Assembly (NCBI GenBank): GCA_964036295.1
Contig: OZ038470.1
Location: forward strand, 12,281,578-12,345,577
From: Plumapathes pennacea
Lineage: Eukaryota > Cnidaria > Anthozoa > Antipatharia > Myriopathidae
Reading direction: 5' to 3'
Length of the DNA: 64,000 nt
A program made the translations under genes and the position numbers. Each line of letters opens with the position of its first letter. The first letter of the stretch is position 1. Below the pieces are notes generated by a model that worked only from the letters and a program-made list of their open reading frames with translations, was not told the DNA's origin and did no database searches. Below are positions 1-12,900 of this stretch, piece by piece.

Positions 1-599
1 ATGAAAAGCACATTTACGGTGCCCACGTTCATCCAAACAGAACACGCTATAGGAGTGGAAATGTTTGAAAAATACGGTTTCATACACTCGCGTGGACATT
101 TGGCCTCCCTCGCAGCTGTTATTTACAGTCACCATATCCTCTACTCTAAAACTTCGTCGACGAGACACCGCCGAACGATTGATAAAATTTAAAGTTCTTT
201 CTTCAGTCTCTCACCAGAATTCTACCAAACAATCAACTCTCATTACGCAGTGTGAGTTAGGAGAATATGTATTATGGTAACAGGAGTCATGTGCTGCTTT
301 TAAAGCTCACGTCCAGCTCCGTTTTAATGGACCGGGGAAACTTGAGGCTTTTTGGGGATTTACTGTATTGTGAATTTTTAAAATTTCTCCGCCATCTTTG
401 AGTTGTGTCACTTTAGAAATGCATTCTAAGCGCGTGGTACTTTCGACAGCTGGTTATTAGGTACTCATAGACGTGGGGAAGTGCTTTATTTAGGCACAAA
501 AACAAAGCGACAGTGTAACAAAACGAACACGTACCAAAAATACGATTAGACAGGTAAAAACCGAAAGACAAATTTTCGCGGGAAATTTTTGTACTGCCA
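1..599. other. Upstream intergenic sequence, nothing recognised
   Basis: The short open frames here show no domain, no convincing splice sites and no start context. I see no gene or repeat in this stretch; it is the 5' flank of the eIF4G gene. Confidence 0.4.
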
Positions 600-896
600 T
601 GTGCGGATCACGTGCTACTCATTCGGAGAAGTATGACGTCACTCATTTACCCTCCTCTGCGGCTTCCGCCGAAGAGTCAGCCATGTTGAATTGAAGAAAT
701 ATTTCATCCTTTGAAATCTTCTTCTCCGAGACACCATCAAACCACGGGAATTTCGGAGAAGAATAACAGATATTCATATTTTAGTCACCGTGCTTTAGTT
801 TTGGTCTGACTTTAAAGGCAAAGATACAGCGATAGGAAACTGAAGACCTTCGTGGGAAGCTTCTTCATCTCTGCGTTTTACAACGCTTGATCCACC
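600..896 (+). promoter_or_regulatory. Probable promoter and 5' UTR of eIF4G
   Basis: A CACGTG E-box lies near 609-614 and a perfect palindromic CRE (TGACGTCA) at 634-641. A GC-richer, CTTCCGCC-containing stretch follows and then the candidate start codon at 897 in a strong context (CCACCATGC). No TATA box is evident, as expected for a housekeeping gene. The transcription start cannot be fixed from sequence; the 5' UTR probably covers about 700-896. The assignment is inference from motif content and position. Confidence 0.45.
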
Positions 897-935
897 ATGC
901 AGAAGGGGAAAGGTCCTAGCGCCTCCCCGGGTTTA
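897..935 (+). CDS. EIF4G: eIF4G exon 1 (candidate start exon)
   Basis: The ATG at 897 has a strong context and begins [13 protein letters not shown], resembling the Pro/Ser/Gly-rich eIF4G N-terminus. The frame stops at 969, so an intron must follow. The only phase-0 donor is the weak AG|GTAGAC at 936, which would fit exon 2. Further small exons in the following 3.6 kb intron cannot be excluded. Confidence 0.45.
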
Positions 936-3900
936 GGTAGACCCCAACAATCGTATCCTTGTCCAGTTTGATCTTTTTCATTAAGTATTGTACGGAAATC
1001 ATTGACACAACTGTGGCAGTCGGAGTGAGTTCGTTCTTTGTGTTACTTCATTCGAGACTCAGTTGCCGGTATTTTGTTGTGTTCCTTGATCGCTTATTCC
1101 TAGAGTGCCGCGTGGACACACTCCACCTCAAACAGGTACGTTATGATCAATTTCTGATTCTTTAATCGACCGGTTTGGCTCTACAATCATGTTTTCGTTT
1201 GTTAAAAGTGCTGACGTACGACATGGAAATTATTTCTTGCCATGGTAAAAGATTATGCATTTCTGATCGCTCTCATTCCAATACTCTCCAGGCGATTTTC
1301 CCCCAAGACCTGGCCAAGGTTTCCCACATCAGGTACACCTTTATTTCTTTCATAATTGGTAGATTTTGTTTTTTCGGCTTCTACAGTGTGAAAGCAGTGT
1401 TCGTTGTACGGGATGTTGCATAATCTGAGACGGGAGCGAATGCTTCTCACTTCTTCTATTTACCCGGGTTTGTATCGTTTCTATGGGACGAAATATTTCT
1501 GGATAACAGTGGAAAAAAAAAATACACCGGTTTTAGAACTGAGAGAAAGAATTATATAAGACGAAGGGTGAAAATTATTCAACACAATTGTCTACTTCCG
1601 TCGAAGTTGGTTGATCTAGTGAACAATGAATGTAAATTTTTTGTGATATGAAAAGTGCGCGTGTCATCACGCACAATATCGCTCAAGGTCGCTGGCGATT
1701 ATTGAGTTAAAATTAAACATTGTTCATCTTTTCCCGTGATCGAAGCAAAACCGGCGGCGATGGTGGCAAGAGAACTTTATTTTCGACATCTTTCGTTTGC
1801 GTTCTGCTTCGTTTGGTCGAGGGGTCGTGTCAATTGTTTGTATGGCGAAGTTAACCACAATTTTGTCGCGATTTTTCTCACAATGCGCTTAACTGTTATT
1901 GTATGTCAATAAATGTTGATATTTTATCGTCCAAATTTTCACGTGGCTCTTCGAAGTGTAAAGTTTATTTCTTGGGTTTCATTACAATGGGGGGTGTGGC
2001 ATGGTAAATTTTCGTGGACCTTCGTCCTTTTTCGTGTGTGTACGCTATAATAATGATCGTCTCGTGGGCAGCTATTCCATTCCTGCTTCCTTTACTGAAG
2101 TTAAATTTCCCTCTTTGACAAACAAAGGTGTTGCTCGGCTGTACAAATAGTGTACAGATGCTCTGGTGCTATTTACTTTCCAACTTTTTGCTCGTGGCCG
2201 ACGAGCTTAGGATTGCACCGTGTGTCTTAATCGTCATGTTAGTTTTCTGGGTTACGAATCAGCACACGCTGATTGGTTCACATTGTCACGTGATATGCGA
2301 TGACGTAAGGTGATCGCGAACAGCTTGAGATGCGGGCAATTGAATTGTATTTTCCCGTACGAAAATTGCTAGCCCGACTGAGCGAGAAACGGGCCCGACT
2401 CTGGCCATAATCGGTGAAATTTCAGCAAAACAAAGTGAGACAGAGTTTTTGTCTCGCCACAATGTGCCAGCGTGACATTTATCTCGCTGCGTTATTGGCG
2501 AAAACACGGCCAGGCTGAACGAGACACACAGAGACATTTTTTTCTGCTTGAGCGTGTTATTTGTCAGGCTCGGTTATCGGCGAGAATGAACGAGACATAG
2601 CGAGATAAATTTTGCTTTTGGGGTGGATCAAATTTAATCGGTTGAAGGCTGAACGAGACGGCAGCGAGACAAATCGGTCAATCCTAAACGCTGGTTTGGA
2701 CTAACACTAAGCGTGTTTGAGATTAAGCATGACTTATCTGATGTCACTAGCACAGCAATATTCTTGTGCTGTAATCTTCCTTTTCATTTAAAGTACTGAG
2801 TTGTGCAATGTACACAACCGCTTCTGCTTCTGAGACAAACTTGTAACATGAGTACGCATCTTCCGGTGCGGTAAGGTTTGCACGCAATGTCTGTTCACGT
2901 AAATTAACCCAATCAGTCCACACGTAAACGCAGCATATTGTTTTAGAACAGTTTTACAATTATTACGAAACGTTTAGAGGAACCATAGCGTGAGGAAACG
3001 AAGATTCGTGTTCTCTTGGATGACACTTTTCGTCGTGTGCACCCTGAGTGAGCTTCCTGATTGGCTACATCTGGGCTGTAAAAACATCATATCACTGGCA
3101 CTAAGTAGTGGTTTTATCAACGACTTCAACGGGACATCAGTTACTTTAGCTTCGATTGAGTGAAAACGTTTGTTACAACTACGACGGCAACGTTCATTTT
3201 GTTTGCGTTTTCAAGCGAAAGCGAATTCGTGTGAAGTTGCTATTTTGAGTAACACGCACAGGCGTGTGGCAAGATGTTCGGTACGGCTGTGGGACTGTTG
3301 AAAAGATTGAAACCGTTCGCCATCAACACTGCCCAAGACCTGAGCAAGTGAATAGGAGCCCCAACCTTCTGTATGTACTGACCAGGATTCTTGTAAAAAC
3401 CCAATGAAAAGCGATTGATCGAAAGACGTATTGCTGTCAAGACTTCTGATCGAATGGCGAGTAGCCAAAAGTGAGGGAATTGAGCGAGAATTCTATCATC
3501 GATGATGCTCCAAAGAATGGCTAATGATCAAAGGGTCAGCTTTACAGTACTTCCTTACAGCGTTTAGCTTTTCCACATCAAAATTATAGATTTAATTATG
3601 TTTGAAATAATAGGTTGGTTGTGATCGTCCAGGTTAGAGTAGTTCTAAAGGTTCTAAAGGTTTTTATTTCCACTTATTTTTAGGGTTTCCTTTTTACAGA
3701 AACGATAATTCTAAGTCGATGATAAGTGGAGGAAGCATGCTACAACCCATTATGGGTTTTTGGGCGCATGCTCCCTCGTACAAATTTTAATTACTAATGG
3801 CGTAGGTTACAAAATGAAATAAATAGGGTAATAAAGGTCTATACAATGAAGTAACACGTATTAAGTAGGTAATAGGATCTGTAAGTTAACAGGACTGAAT

Positions 3901-6900
3901 ATGTAGCTTTATAGGTATCGAAGAAAGTGTATACATAGGCTATGGATATAGCTCTAGCTCTGCGTTGTCTGAGAAATAATGTGCTTCTTATAAAGACGTT
4001 TAAAAACTTTTAGCGAAATACAGTTCTTTAAACCTATTGGAACAGAATTCCATATATTTGCAGACGCGTATTTAATGCCAAATTTTCCATAGTTCAAATT
4101 TTGAAACGATAAGTAAAAATTCTTGTTTGTAATTCTTGTTTGTAATTTTAAAAATTCTTTTGAGTAGTCTCCAGAAAGACTGTTGTTGACTCCAACAGTC
4201 ACCAACAACAGTCTTTCTGGAGACTACTCTAACCCGGACGATCACAACCAACCTACTGTTCACACTCCTGGGTTCAAACCATTTGCTATGTTTGAAATAG
4301 TTGACTATGTACTGAAAGGGAAGCTTTCTATTTTTGGCACCCTAAAATATATTATAGGGAGTGCCTCTCTGTTCATGACAAATTAGTATTTTTCTTACTG
4401 GATATATTCAGTGTGAAAGTCACACTAAGTTTCATCCTGATTCTCGATTATCTTAATCATACTTTGAACAGCTGGGTCCAGAGTATGTCATACATTATGG
4501 CAACTTTAACCTTGCTCAGCTAAAAGCTGATTGAACTAATGATTCTCACTACATCACTCATACCCTTTGTTTCTAGATGGTTGGGAGAATTTACATTATG
4601 TGTTGTAATCAAACATTTTTGTTCCATCGGGGTATTAACCAACAGCAGATGCAAGTCACACCGATGGGCAATGTAGGACCACATGGCCAGTCTCGAATGA
4701 CCCATCACCAGTTTTATCAAGGTCCCACACAGAGCCGTCCTATACGTATGCCTCGGCACACACAGCCAAATGCCATGTACGCTTCGCCACCTGGTGGCAG
4801 CCCCCAAATGATTCAGATGATGCACCCACAGGGTCCTCGATTTATACAGCAGCCATTTATACCCCAGGTGTGATTTTTATGATCAACCATAAATTTATAC
4901 AGATAAGCACTGACTTTTTCTTGGGCTTTGTTATAACATGCTAGACCTGATGTCTAAATTGCTGAATGATTCAGTTGCACAGAAGCTTATGGTAAGATGA
5001 CCACTCATTCCGAGTACTGCATTTCTTTACAGGTTGACCAGTTCCCTCACATGCAGCTGGCAGGTACCCAGATGCAGTTTGGGCCACCACAGCAGTACCC
5101 TCCATTCACACAGCAGCAGCAACAACCATACCACATGCAGCCACGTTATCAGATGCCTGCACAGCAACCATACCTCCTTGTGCACGCTCCAGGTCCAGTA
5201 CCTGGTCAGCAGCCATTTCAACAGCCAGCAAGACCAGTAGAGCCAAGCAAACCACCGCCACGCAAGAGAAATATAATTCAGATCAAAGATCCTTCAAACA
5301 ACAGGGATGTTACTGATGAGATCTTGTCATCTTCCAATAAGCAATCATCAGGCAGTTTTTCTGGAAGCACCGGAACTACTCCTAATACGACACCAGAGAT
5401 GTCTGCACAATCTAGTAATGCTAACACACCTCCTATCGTTCAACAACAGAGCTCAGAAGATCTCAGGGCTACGTTTGCTGCGCAGGTCGCTGCAACTCTA
5501 GAAGGTCCTAGTAATCCCCAAGAGGCACTAACTGTGCAACAGGCAGAGATTCCGGCAAAGATAGAGGAGTCACCAGCTATTAAAAAGGAGATCTCAAAGA
5601 ATCCAGAAAAAGTCGAGAGTGCATTGGAAAATGCACCAAAATTGCCTGAATCGGTTCAGCAGGTGTTGGAGCCTCCACAAGTTGCAGCTGACAACGCTAA
5701 GGAAATTGAACCGGAGCAAGATATTTGTACCCCTACGGTGCACACAGATGCAAAGCAAGAGTGTGAAGCTGAACCAACACCTGCAGAAAAAACTGTTGAC
5801 CCAGTGAGCATTGTGAGTGAGAAAGATCTTCAAACTGAAGAAAACCAGGCAAAACCTGCCAAAGTTGTTGATGCTGCTACTGCTGAAGCTCCTGTGAAAC
5901 AGAAAGCTCTGCCAGAAGAAGTTGTGCCTACATCTACTGACACACAGGCAGTGATTGTCAATGGATCTGCTGAGCACCATAAAACAGAGGAGAATGACCT
6001 TGAAGCCAAAGTTGACAAAGAGGAAATAAGTGAACTAGCGACAGTTCCTAGTCAGGTGCCCACAGCAGCTGAGAACTCTGGTGAATCATCATCTGAGGCT
6101 CAGCAAATAGAAGACAAGGCTGAAGTTGTGAATGTTTCACAAGACAGTTCAGATTCTAACAAAGATGCTTTGAAACCTGAAGTTGGGAAGGTGAATGGAA
6201 TTGATGCAGAGCCAGTTACGATGAAGGATGCGCCAACAGCGCTGTCTAAAAGTGCCTCGGATGCAACAGGTAAGACCCGGAGTCCTTTCAATACACAGCT
6301 ATATTCAGTATGGAGAACTTCTAGTCATGTCTTGCCTAGGTTCATGCCAATCAGATTATCAATTCTCCCAACAATACCCCTGCAGTTTGTTCAGGGTAAG
6401 TTGGGAGAATTTAGGCCCAGCTACAAGAGGTATGATGATTAATATGAGATGTGTAAAAACCCTTTCAGATCATAATTCAGACTCTCTCAACCATTTGAAA
6501 AGAAAAGGTAGAAGGGACATATAGTGAGTATGAATAAAAGGGTTTCAATCATTCCCTAGAGATTTAAGATTCTCCCAACCATTTAACAACAAAATGAATT
6601 AGTGAGAATTGATAGGTCCACCAGTTTTGCCTGAGCAAGCTTTCGAAAACAAAGTTCTCCATTATCTGTGATGAGAGACTGTTTGAGAGAGACTTTCACT
6701 ATGAAGATTGCTCAACTTCAATTTCTTCTTTCAATCACTGAATATGCAAAATGCATATTCCACTTTTGCAATCATTACAAGCACTTTTGCTACTGTTACA
6801 GTACTACAGTTACATTAAAATTCAAGTTCCAATATTCATGTTTTATCTAAATACTGTACTGTATATGCATCTATAAGGCACAGTGACTGGTATTGCTCAG

Positions 6901-9900
6901 ACTACAGTACATGTACACTTGTCTCTTTCATTTACTAGCCTTCATTGGAAAATTTCACAGGATGTAAATTTCTGCAACACAGATTTTTTTTTGAAAACCA
7001 CATTTGTGAATGAATGTCGTTTGACACTTATTTCATCCTGGTTTCCTACCCCCCCTGCTGTTAATCATTGCTCAATATTGTCTGTTTAATAAAATAATTA
7101 CCCTGTTTGGCTTCTCTGAACAAACTATAAGACAATATTCAATGTTTCTTTATTGAAGTACAATCTGATGTCTGTCCTGCTTTCGCAATTTTTTTTAAGA
7201 TTTCATTTTTCTGTCATTTTGTGGGATTAGTTGTGGATTTAGTTGACATGACCTATTGACCCTGTCGAAATGTATCCAGCCATGTGAATCATGTCTAATT
7301 ATAGTAAGATCAAATGACTCATACTTGAACTGGCATTTTCATCTTGTGAGATGTTGCACAGTGTGTATGCCAATAGAAAACCTGGCAAGAACCAGCAATT
7401 GAAGAGTGCTAACAGCAAAAGTAAGCCCCCTGTCTTTAGCTAGTACTACAATATTGTTTCTGTGACTGACTGTATGATAATATTCACAGTGATTTTGGTG
7501 TAAAGAATTTGCATTCCTCCAGGTCATACATGTGGTGTATGACTGTGCAGATTTCCCATTCGTGAGCTGGGTTGGAGTTGTTCTAAAGTTTAGAAAGAAG
7601 GTTTATGTCCTTGTTGAGTCATGTTCTGTGAGAGATTAAACTCAAAATCATGGGAAAAACATGCCAGTAATTAATACTTGGAATGGTAGACATGCTTGTA
7701 GTTTCTGAGAAATGGCTTGACAATTTCCGGGCATAAATGACTTCTTTTTGTTCTCAAGTTGTCTTAGGACTCCTCCTTTCCAATGTTGGTAGCTACGAAT
7801 GATAAAAAACAGCAGTGCTGCTTTAGTCAGAGATGGCATGCACACAGTACATGACTTATAATGATACTGTTGGATCCTTTCAAACTCCAAGTGTTAATAT
7901 TCTGTGTGAGTCTGGGACACAAATGAGGAGATGTGTTATGCCAGTAATTAGTGTAGTACAATTTCCTGTAGTCTACTTCTAACCAAGTTGTAAAGACAAA
8001 CGTAAGATAGTTAAAAATGATCATTTCATAAGCTTCGAGACGCAAGCCAATTCCTTAAAGTTGTACAAGTGAAATATAAAGTTGAAAGTTAATTATAATA
8101 TACAATTTTGCCAAAGTTCATTGACATTAATTTGTCACAACAACATGTAGAACGTATTAAAGTCCGAGTGTATTCTTCATAAGTCACATCGATTGAAGAA
8201 GAGATACGTAGCTGATCAGATGGTTATAGTGTTTGCACATTTTGCAGTGCCTTTTCTTTTTTTCACTTCCCTTTCCAATCTGGGGATTACCAAAATATCT
8301 GAAAATTTCTTCTATTCCATTTGAAGGGTTCACCCAAAAAACATTTGAGATGTATTTTCCTCTGTTCATGTACATTTAGTATGCAACAACAGTTAGATTT
8401 TCCAACTGTTGCTTTGTGAGGCTGAAAATTACTGTCTGTGAAAACGACTTCCGTGACATCGCAGGCTCAACAGTGACCAATCAGGAACCACAAAATAATT
8501 GTCTTAATCATGTCTAATACTTGTTGGTTTTTGAAAGTTATATCCAGTTGGACAAAGCCTGTGGTGTCACTGAAGCCATTTGTCAGCTTGGTCTGGCAGA
8601 CTGTATTTTTCGACCTCGGAAAGCAAGAGACAAAAAGTTTGCATGTTAATGTATATTCAGCTCAGAAAGAAAAAATAAGCCCAATATCCACTTCAAGTAC
8701 TGTTCCGTAGACCACTAAAATAGCCTTGTTCGCTTCTTATACTGTACGAAGATATGCACACTTCTACACACCACAAATATTATTTTACAACAGCCCTTAC
8801 ATTATTCACACTATTTGAATACATGAAACTGTTTATCATCTCTTCATCTCTTAGTGTATGCGCAACCTTGAGAAACTGACTGTCTATTGCCAAAGATTGG
8901 AAGATGTTCCTGTTTACTGAGTGGCTAATTTATGTATTGGCTAATTTGATATTGAATCAATGTAAAGTGGTTCATTGTGTCTTTAAGAAGGGTTGCAGAT
9001 TTCTGTCTATGGACCTTAAATGTACATATATCCCTGATCCATAACAAATATTAATGAGAATAGAAGTAGGCAATATAGCTGTCGTTTGTATGGTCAAGAG
9101 ATAATGATAGTTGAAACCACATGACATAAATATTTACAATAGCAGGAACAATATCAAAAGGGACTGATTGTTAACTTAACAATGCGTGACTGTACTTGGA
9201 TTAGCAAAGATAGAAGAACTGTACAAGGTTAAGTCCATAAGGTTGTTGTCAACAATTATTTAAGTTAATAGAGGGATTCATATAGTTTGTCTAACATCCA
9301 GGTTGAGAAGTAAAGAGTTTATTCTTGAACCCTTTCACTTCAAGGAGTGATTGGCTTCAGTTTTCTCTTTCAGTTTCTGAAATATCACTGTGTTGCCTTT
9401 TCTTGAATGGTTGATATTCTTTGGGAGTGAAGGGTTAGTGAAACTCCCATGCACAGATTTGTGATGCACTCAGAAGAAAACCAGTGGACCCTTTCACTCC
9501 CAAGCTTAGTGTTGAATTTCTCCCATCTAATCAAGAAGAATATATGTGAGTGATGTAAAGAGAATTGATTATTCAATCCGCTCTCATTTGAGCAAGCTTT
9601 CAAATGGGAAGTTCTCCATACTGTATAAACACCTCTGTGAGAATGGAAATAGAAAATTGCTGTTGATCACTCGTGCTAGCGAAAGGGGTGAGCTTTCAAT
9701 GATTGCACTTTTCACATTTTCCTATCCAGTGAAAGACATGCCAAAGAAGAAAATAAAGCAGAAACACAGACTGAAGGAGCTTGATAAGCGGTCTTCTGAA
9801 AAAGAAGCAGGCATGATGGATGCTTACACAGAAAAGCCACAGAAGGAGGAGGTACGGTATTGTAGTTTTGAAGGAAGGAAGGAAAAGGGGTGGAAGAGTT

Positions 9901-12900
9901 TGTTGACTGTTTACACCCATCTTCCCCCCACTCTCCTTACTTGCAAGGCTGTTAATTTTGAGTTGAAAAGTCTGCGAGAACCCTGAGACAATAGAGATCT
10001 CCCGTGGGAGAAATACTTTCACAGGCCTGTATTGTTCGATGAACTCCACAAGCTTCTCATTTGCCACTCAGGTGACAAATTCAGTGGAAGATGAAACTGC
10101 TGAAGAGCCAGAAAACATGAAAGAAGATACAGAGGATCAGGTGGCCTCAGAAGAAGAAACATGGGAAGAGAAAGAAGGTGACTACAACTTCAGTGTTAGT
10201 TTTTGTCATGTGAATTCACTTAGCTGACAAAGGTGATGTGTGAGGGTTGTGGGGTGAGTGTGATCAGGGTGCAATGAAAACAAATAGCTAGTCCAGAGAC
10301 AACGTGTAACCATGACTCACTAGTCCAGAAGTTGTCGGGTAATTGTGGCCTGATAGGAGAGTCTGATGGCCCAGGGCTAGTGCACATGGCTTTTATTAGG
10401 AGTTTAAGGATTTTTTGTAGTCTTTCAAATAAAGGGATTATTGTTGTACACCATACCAGGCAGAGAACAAGGTTTATGGAATCTGGCCAGATTTTGAAAA
10501 TTTAAAGCTGGTTCACACAGTAAAGCAAGTGCAAGAGAATGAAAACTTTTCCATTCTCTTGCGCTTGCATTTGCGCTTGGTTTGCTCGAGTGAACCAGCC
10601 TTTAGTCTTTATGCTCAGGAAATGGCCAAATGTCAATTTTATCCCCCCTCACCCCTTTGGGCATTTGGAATTATATAGAGAATATTACACAACAGCGCGA
10701 AGATATGAAATTTATTTTCAAGTGGTAAAAACAATATTTTACGAACAAGTGCTTCGCAAGTGAGTAAAATACTGATTTATTCACGAGAAAAATGTCATAT
10801 CTTCAAGCCGCCATGTAGTTTTCTTTTTATTATATTAGACATGAGTGTTTTACGAGAAATTGCACAAACAACCGTGCAAAAACGGGAAATGATGCCAATG
10901 ATATCCTCACTAGTGAGGATATGGAAAATACGCCACTCGGGTCCCGGATGTAGTTTCGTATGGATTTTATGCACGGTATATTTTCCAGTAAAACACTCGT
11001 GTTTATATAATAAGCCCAATTATCTCCCAGATCCACCCTTGCATGCTTAGAACTAAGTTTGTAGAACATCTATAACTTTCTGACACATCCTAGAGGCCCA
11101 TAACAATTATTGCTGTGCTCAAGTAACAAACACTCTTTGATGCAGACTTTTTGATTGCAGAGGCTGGCAAACTGATCTATGACAGGGACTTCCTGCTGAA
11201 GTTTCAGTTCAAGCCTGTGTGTACGGAGAAACCTCAGGGTCTTCCTGACATTGAAGTGGTGATGAGCCAGCCCCGGGCTCCGCCCAAACAAGGTGCCGCA
11301 CCTCAAGGTGGCAGGTAAGAAGGTTTCTGGATGCACTGGACTCCTGAAAAATCCAGGGAAAGTAGATTTGTGTTAGTGGAACAGTCTAAAGGTACTCAGT
11401 AACATTGCACTAGTGGTATCCTCATAAAATATGGGTGAAATTGGATCTTTTTCCTTTTTTTTTTTCCTTTCTTTCCTTTTTGAAGTCCGTTTCAAGCATC
11501 TCGATGCAGTTTACAGTGTCAAAGTACAAACTTCTCTGTAGTGCGTGTACCACTTGGCCATATCACTCGGTGGTTGAAAGACGTCAAAACTTCCTGACAG
11601 CTTAAATTTCCTTCCTAAACGTCCAACTTCAAAAAGAACAGTGTTGGGCATACGAGGCCAATATTTGTACTCTCTTTCACTTCAAGTGGCTGCCATGTTG
11701 GTTTGTTTTGATGAGGAGGCCTGGGAAAGAGCGTTACAGAGGCAGACAGACTTAGTGTGTTATTATATTGATAGATGTTTGAAAGCAAGAAAAATATAGA
11801 CAACTTTAAACATGGCAAAAATTATCAACTCCCAGATTCATTGCTGATAGATCAGTCTTAAACATGACCTTGACAATGTTTGTGCAACACTTTAACTACT
11901 GAGGTGGGAGTTGGCTAAACCATATATACTCAAGTTATTTTGTTGTATTACAAAAATGTGATTATTAACATTTAAGGATGAGCTCTGGAGTGGATTTCAT
12001 GTTACCAAGTTACTTGCAATCAGGAGGAAAAGGCGGTCAAAGGGTAGGGGTAGACTGATATAATGCAGATTCTCTCAACCTTGTAAGAAGAAAATGTGTG
12101 AGTGATGCAATGAGAATTGATATATTAATCGGTTTTCATCTGAGCAAGTTATCAAATGGCAAATTCTCTATACTGTGTGAAAGAAGTAAACACTCTTTGA
12201 AGTTGATCATTTAATTGTGTGGATCCCAAGTTTGTAGCATTTTTTAGAGTTTTGAATTTGAGATAAAAATGTTTATGGTAACAAAACAATGCCACATGCA
12301 TGCATGGACAGCTGTATAACTGCTATTGTTCAAAATCAGACTTTGTTTTTGTTTGTTTTTGTTGTTTTTGTTGATCTCTGTTTCTTTTTCTTTCAGCCCA
12401 ACCAACCGAACATGAGCAGGAGAGATCGTGGCAGACCACCGCCAAAGAAAGTGATCACCTTGGGAGCCAAGCGTGCACCCGAGGAAGAGGTCAGTAAAGC
12501 ACATATTGTTACTAAGCAGCTGTCCAAACACAACCAAATAAAACAAAAACATGCAATTACCCGAGACAGTGCCAATATCAAGACAATGCTAAGTAAAAAA
12601 AATCCCCACATGAAGCATATTATTTCAATTTACCAGGAAAATAAACCTACAGTTTGATAGTGTGTTTATTCACCATTTGTCATAACAAATTACATTACTT
12701 GAATATTCAATAAATACAATACAGCATAATAAACATTGATTGAATTCACTGTATTAGGGTGAGAGGATTATTTGCAAATATTGCATTTCTAGTATGTGTT
12801 ACTGTTATTGATATTTAGTTGTTTCCAGAGCTACTGTGGTTATAACTGGTATTCATTCTTGAACAAACGTGGATGTTGCATTAATTTCAGCTCAAGAGAG

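Larger units (their letters stand above)
6270..9729 (+). other. eIF4G intron 3
   Basis: 3.5 kb without coding signal. It contains copies of the intronic MITE family near 6562-6695 and 9489-9690 and AT-rich unique-looking sequence elsewhere. The ATG at 9546 belongs to the MITE, not to an exon. Confidence 0.6.

Noticed and set aside
3211-3468. 85-codon - strand frame in intron 1
   Set aside because: No domain, no splice sites in phase, no similarity recognised; overlaps another frame of equal quality.
9546-9986. 146-codon frame as a separate gene
   Set aside because: It is exon 4 of eIF4G read together with the MITE before it and intron after it.
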